Positions 58,868-64,000 of a DNA stretch of 64,000 nucleotides are shown piece after piece. The position numbers and the translations under genes are program-made. This stretch comes from Phalacrocorax aristotelis (lineage: Eukaryota > Chordata > Aves > Suliformes > Phalacrocoracidae), in contig NC_134277.1 in assembly GCF_949628215.1 (NCBI RefSeq), forward strand, positions 62,031,918 to 62,095,917. The letters run 5' to 3'. The number at the start of each line of letters is the position of its first letter. Position 1 is the stretch's first letter. The notes under the pieces are model-generated. The model was not told the DNA's origin. It saw only the letters and a program-made list of their open reading frames with translations, and searched no databases.

Positions 58868-60096
58868 TGAAGCTTGTCACATAAACAAACGCGTGATTGT
58901 GTGACTGGCTGGGTTAATGAAGGGAGAGCAGAGGATGTTGTCTCTCTTGACTTCAGTAGGGCATTCAACGCTGTCTCCCATAGCATCCTCACAGGCAAGA
59001 TAAGGAAGTGTGGGTTGGATGAGTGGACAATGAGGTGGATGGAGAACTGGCTCAACAACAGAACTCAGAAGGTTGTGATCAATGAAGCAGAGTCTGGATG
59101 GAGGCCTCTCACTAGTGGTGTTCCCAAGGGATCTGTGTGGGGTCCAGTCCTGTTCAATATATTCATCAGTGGCCTGGATGATGAGATAGAGTGTAACCTC
59201 AGCAAGTTTGCTGATGATACCAAGCTGGGAAGAGTTGCTGATAAACCAGAAGGCTGTGTCATCCAACAAGACCTGGACAGGCTGGAGAGCTGGGCTGAGG
59301 GGAACTCAATGAAATTCAACAAGAGCAAGTGCAAGGTCCTGCACCTGGGGAGGAACAACACCCTGCACCTGTACAGGCTGGTGTCTGAACTGCTGGAAAG
59401 CAGCTCTGTTGAGACGGACCTGGGAGTGCTGGTGGTCAGCAAGTTGACTATGAGCCTGCAATGTGCCTGTGTAGCCAAGAAGGCCAGTGGTATCCTGGGA
59501 TGCATTAAAAGGAGTGTGGCCAGCAGGTCGAGGGAGGTTATCCTCCCCCTCTACTCTGCTCTAGTGAGACCACATTTGGAGTACTGTGTCCAGTTTTGGG
59601 CCCCCCAGTTTAAGAAGGACAGGGAACTGCTCGAGCAAGTCCAGTGGAGAGCTACCAAGATGATCAGGGGACAGGAGCATCTCCCGTATGAGGAAAGGCT
59701 GAGAGTCTTGGGGTTGTTTAGCCTGGAGAAGAGAAGACTGAGGGGGGATCTTATCAATGCTCATAAATATCTAAAGGGTGGGTGTCAGGAGGATGGGACT
59801 AGACTCTTTACAATAGTGCCCAATGACAACACAAGGGGCAATGGGCAGAATTTGGGACACCGGAAGTTCCAGCTAAACATGAGAAAAATACTTCTTTCCT
59901 GTGCGGGTGCCAGAGCAGTGGAACAGGCTGCCCAGAGAGGTTGTGGAGTCTCCTTCCCTGGAGACATTCAAAACCTGCCTGGATGAGGTCCTGTGCCCCC
60001 TGCTGTAGATGTACCTGCTCAAGCAGGGGGGTTGGACAAGATGATCTCCAAAGATCCCTTTGAACCCCTACCATTCTGTGATTCTGTGATTCTGTG
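58868..60096 (+). mobile_element. CR1 LINE, youngest copy, 5'-truncated
   Basis: This copy ends with a perfect (ATTCTGTG)3 tail (60073-60096) after an intact-looking 3' UTR, and starts inside the RT domain at about 58868-58885. Its long open frame and clean tail make it the least decayed CR1 of the window. It was inserted 5'-truncated and so lacks ORF1, the endonuclease and the N-terminal RT. Confidence 0.93.
58874..59986 (+). pseudogene. CR1 reverse transcriptase, C-terminal 370 codons
   Basis: The RT of CR1 copies element RNA at a nicked target. The frame has motif A with [14 protein letters not shown] (catalytic D at 58949), motif B as [17 protein letters not shown], and the catalytic FADD (about 59207-59218), then the CR1-specific C-terminal part with [18 protein letters not shown] and [18 protein letters not shown]. 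In motif B, K and W replace the Q and L usual in this family. Near 59885 the reading frame changes, so the last 30 or so residues before the TGA at 59984 are not CR1-like. The start is an artefact of 5' truncation, so no proper start codon exists. Not autonomous. Confidence 0.88.
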
Positions 60097-60239
60097 AAAT
60101 CCATCCCTTTCACCTAATCACCTTGACAACTAGATCCATCCTTTTCCTTATCCTTGGTTCCTCCCCTAAACATCTCATAATAAGTCCTGTGCAAGCCCAA
60201 AATGCTCTTTCCCTGCATCCCATAATGTGCTTCACACCT
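60097..60239. other. Short noncoding spacer
   Basis: Sequence between the CR1 tail and the promoter-like patch. Nothing recognised. Confidence 0.5.
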
Positions 60240-60515
60240 CTAGGCAGCAACCTGCATCAGTCCAAGAGGTGCTCCAGCATTGACTCATCATGATGTGTGT
60301 CACACCTGGACCTGGGGATGACAGTCTCCTGGGACAGCCCTGGGAGCCTATGCTCCTCTGAGCTTGTGGTGATGGGCCTTTTATGGGCTGATGGCTCCTG
60401 TGATGGGCTGGGAAGCAGCAAGGGCAGGGTATTATTTAGGCTTCCACCCACTTGCCATTGGCTGTCTGTGCTTCTTTGAGGGTGTGTAGAAGAGGTTTTA
60501 TCACATAACCTGACA
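60240..60515 (-). promoter_or_regulatory. Promoter-like or LTR-like patch
   Basis: On the - strand a CCAAT box (60461-60457) in an AGCCAATGGC context is followed about 75 bases later by CATAAAAGG (60385-60377), a good TATA-like box. The patch is clearly GC-richer than the DNA on both sides. A TGTCAGG at 60515 could be an LTR start, but no matching end or target duplication was found. It could be an old LTR or a host promoter. Confidence 0.3.
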
Positions 60516-63500
60516 TTTGCCTCCTATGGTGAGATTCTGCACCTGAACTCGTAACCAAAGATAATCTTGACCTTTAGTTTTCTTGTTCCCACAGTTTCGA
60601 TGAGTTAATTGCTTCAAGAATAACAAAGCCATTTTACTACCCTTAGTGACCAAATTTCATCCTAAACAAAACCCATCTCTAGCAGTGCCTCAGTGGTTAT
60701 CCAGTACCACCCTGGAAAAGAATTAGTCATTTCTTGATTTACACATATGAGTTGTATTATCATTCTATTCATACACTCCTCTCCCAGCTCTTTTTGTTAT
60801 TAAATTATTCCCAGATGCCACAACCGTCAGCATTTGGTTTGAAATACTACCTGCAGAAACATGTGACTTGCATGCAATAACATTTTAACAGTCTCTCATC
60901 ACCACTAACCTTGTTCACTTTATTTCTCCTAAAAGTTCACGTTAATTTTTCTCCTCTCTCAGAGGACACCACAACAACCTGAGCTTTGCTGTGATTTTTT
61001 TGCCCTTGGCAGAACTCCAGCTTCCACCACAGGGATCCTCCATCCTTACCCCGCTTCTTTCTTTGGCACAGCCAACTCTGTCGACTACACACTGTGTCAG
61101 CAGAGTCTAGGAGTCATTTATCCTGCCTCAAATCATAATCAAGGGTTTCATTTTCTACTAGGTAGCAAAGAAAGCAATCTTCAATCAACACAAAACCAGG
61201 AACAACGTGATGATTTGAAATGAAAATTTGTAGTTCTAAAAACTGTAGGTATCCCTTACAAACAAAATCAGCCTATATTTACAGCTACTGCAGCTCACCA
61301 ATTTTAAAGAACTTCAGTAGAGTGATTTAAATGCCACATTCACTTTATGACCCTCCTTACCACATGCCAACACAGGCATACTGCAAATCATTCTTCCATG
61401 CTTTTTATATTTGTTGCTGGCTACAGTCTAGAAAGAAACACAAATTTTGTACTGGGAGAAGTCATCACGGGAATTATGCTATGGGTAGGAAGAGAGGAAA
61501 TAATTGTTAGATAGATTGGGGGGTGGGATTTTAAGAGTAAAAAATGCCGTATTTCTCTTTGAAAGTGGAAAGACAGTTCTAGTCTCCCTGACCTAATATA
61601 TATAACTTGCTTTAGCAATTACCTGGAATGCAGGCCTTTTAAAATAAAGTCTCATGAATACCTAAGAGTAAATGTAAAGAACTTCAGTTCTTGGAGTATT
61701 GTACTCAGATCATATGAGGGATGGCTGTACATGTCCATTTATACAAAAATTCAACACTAGCAACCTCTACTGGGTTTCCTAGGTCATACAATGTTCACAT
61801 ATAAGCTTGTTCAGGCAAAATATATGCCAGACTCAATATAGGATGGCAGCGCAGCTAGTGCCTTACAGTACTTTTATCTTACATACTGACAAGCATCTGC
61901 AATTAATAATAGCTTTACTCTTCTTGTGTGCATACCCATGTGCAGGCAAGACTGGCTTAATCTGTTGCATAGACAGGAAGTTTATGAAAAAAAAATGCAT
62001 GCACAGTAGAATAGAAGATTTTGTTTCCTCTTCTGAGCCTGAAACTATATTAAGTGAACTAAACATTTGTTAGTGTGTGGATCTCAAACTTTCTTTAACC
62101 TTTGTGGTTCTGTGGTGGTGGTGTTTTTTCTACCACTGCCTCCAGCCAATTTTTTAAAAGTTGGTTAATAGGAACCCCTATTCAGAAAGCCTATTGAAAC
62201 AACATGAACAATTAAGTCTTTTTCATGCATTACAAAGCAAACATTGCAAGCACTCTTGGCCCTCACCATATGTACGGTAACAATACGTGCAACAAAGCTG
62301 AGAGCTTAGGTAAAGCAGAATGGCATCACTGAGACAGAAAGGAGTGAAGGATAAGTAAAATGGATGCATTCCTAAAGGCTGATTAGCCATTGAAAGGGCT
62401 GGAGAAAATAAGGCTAGCAAGAAGTGCTGAGCAGTCAGGTTTATGCATTCAGCTTCTTTTCATCAGCCTTTCTACAGGAGAGAAAAAAAAAATGAGCTAC
62501 TGAAGGAGGAGGGGCTGCATTCAATTTCAGACTAATTAAAAGTCACGAGTGGCTGTTGACTAAAGCTTAACCGTGGAAGAAGGTACAGAGAATAGACTGA
62601 GGCATTGTCTTCAGTGATTATAAACTTCTGTGGCTTTTAAGCCACAGGTTCAGTTTGAATAAAAGCTTCAAAACTCGAATTCTGCTAGCATGCATCATAT
62701 CAAATTGTCATGATCAAATTTATTTTCAAATAAAGTATACCCTTTTTCCAACAATGGTAGATAGGTATTTTTTGGTCAATTTTGTAATGGACTACTCTAG
62801 ACAAAGGCCCTGAAACCCTTATAGTTGAAGTTCATATATACCTGCAAAAAGATATGAAAAATGAAATCCACAGGCTGATGTAGATAAAGGGATCCTGGAA
62901 TGAACAATGAAAAAGACACTATAAAGGACAGAGTTGAGAAACAAGCAATTTAGCCATCTGCAGCAAATCAAAATAATGCATTGAAAATGAGACTAAATTA
63001 TCCTAAAATTAAAAGAAGAAAAGAGCCATCTTAAAAAGCTAACAAAGAGATTAAAAGAAGTTAAACAGGGTCTCAGGTGTGAGACCTTTAGTTTTAAGTA
63101 TCTATTAAGGAATGAAACTTACAGTTTCTGATAATGTATTAAATTTCTCGGTTAATCACTTAACCATTATGGGAATAGCTCCAATCATGAGAAACCATAT
63201 AAAACCACAGGAAGATAGACACCCAAGCTACTGATAAGCTGCTGCAGTTTATTTTCAGCATAGTGCTGCACATTGCAGTACATGCCCTTAGCTTGCTAAC
63301 AAATCCACAGGCCTACCTGTGGTCATCTTACTGCTGGTTTTGGATTTGTTAGTTTTGATGTCTTCACATCTCAGATTAATGTGTGATGTCCACATACTTG
63401 CAGAACCATTCTCCAAGAAAAGCCCAAAGGTAGTGGTTAAAAGGACGCAAATTCAGCACTCAGATATATTCCAGTCACAGTTCTGCAGGGCAGTGATAAG

Positions 63501-64000
63501 GGTAGCTTTAGTGGTGGCTGCACCTGTGTGCACTGCCATGCAGCTCTGGCTTTGGTCTCCCCTTTCCCTCTAGGCATTATGAATTGCCTAAGCCAACATG
63601 ACATTCAGTGCACACATATAAAAGAGAAATTTAAGGTTTGGCATATTTGAGGCAGTGAAAATTAGAAACTTCCAGAATGTATCACTCAGAAGGAAAGAAA
63701 GCGGCTTTTTCATGGCTTGATTTCTTCAGCAAAAGACAAGGTGTTTCTAGACCTTTTGTTTTAATCAAACAAACTGCTAAACCAGGTTTAATTACTCTAT
63801 GTATGAGACAGGAATTCGTATTAGTCCTTCATCCTTTAAAAACATGTCTATGATATGAGCAGAAGAGTTACCAAACAAAGATAGAAAGACCTCTGTAGTA
63901 TGAATCCAAGGTAACAAATGGTTGAAGAGTTGATATATGCAATGCTTAGATAGGAACAAAGTAGAATCCTTGGAAGAGGAGCGTATAGTGGAAGTTGTTC
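60516..64000. other. AT-rich noncoding stretch
   Basis: About 3.5 kb without a supported gene. Frames at 61807-62073 and 63319-63573 (+) lack domain or splice support. A perfect 8-bp inverted repeat with a 2-base loop (TGTGGCTT and AAGCCACA) lies at 62629-62646. Confidence 0.5.

Noticed and set aside
63319..63573. 84-codon frame as a gene
   Set aside because: Hydrophobic start but no homology recognised, no promoter or splice context.
1..64000. CRISPR arrays, operons or bacterial defence genes
   Set aside because: No regularly spaced repeats, ribosome sites or tightly packed genes; the sequence is clearly vertebrate.

Overview
The window is AT-rich, gene-poor vertebrate DNA, almost certainly from a bird. 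Three things point there: at least nine fragments of CR1-type LINEs, several ending in the degenerate ATTCTRTG octamer that closes avian CR1; an endogenous retrovirus of a kind common in birds; and no bacterial-style gene organisation. The young CR1 tail and the LTR type fit a neoavian bird, but the species cannot be named from this sequence. No complete host protein gene or RNA gene was found.

The main feature is a nearly complete ERV-L-like (class III) provirus on the + strand at 21217-27711. It is flanked by the 5-bp target duplication GTCTG and has two LTRs (476 and 500 bp). Its layout is LTR, lysine-type primer binding site, a 622-codon gag with no internal stop, protease, reverse transcriptase, RNase H and integrase, a purine-rich tract, then LTR. 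There is no env and no sign of a dUTPase. Gag and the RNase H-integrase block are open. The protease-RT part is broken by stop codons and one frame change, so the copy cannot make a full Pol. The most unusual points are a hydrophobic, apparently multi-pass N-terminus on Gag with glycosylation sequons, a gag-protease junction in one frame across a UAG followed by a possible pseudoknot, an 18-G run just after the TATA-like box, and a displaced Lys-type primer site in an ERV-L-like element.

A second retroviral trace is a 250-bp solo LTR on the - strand at 48715-48964 with a clean 6-bp duplication GTCAGT, which suggests an ERVK-like (class II) origin. CR1 copies lie at 6105-8427 (+, near full length but internally deleted), 10640-11515 (-), 16215-17180 (-), 17205-17745 (-), 18931-19610 (-), 28911-29715 (-), 34970-35320 (-), 37435-37770 (-), 57420-57706 (+) and 58868-60096 (+, youngest, with a 370-codon RT frame). 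Older CR1/L3-like relics are suspected at 3390-3880 and 40385-40640.

The rest is AT-rich intergenic or intronic sequence with scattered A-runs and small tandem repeats. Three places could hold host coding sequence: a possible terminal exon at 54181-54345 (+), a codon-like stretch with one stop at 49025-49543 (-), and a segment ending in a consensus splice donor at 57010 (+). None could be matched to a known gene. A promoter-like patch (reverse CCAAT and TATA-like boxes) lies at about 60240-60515.
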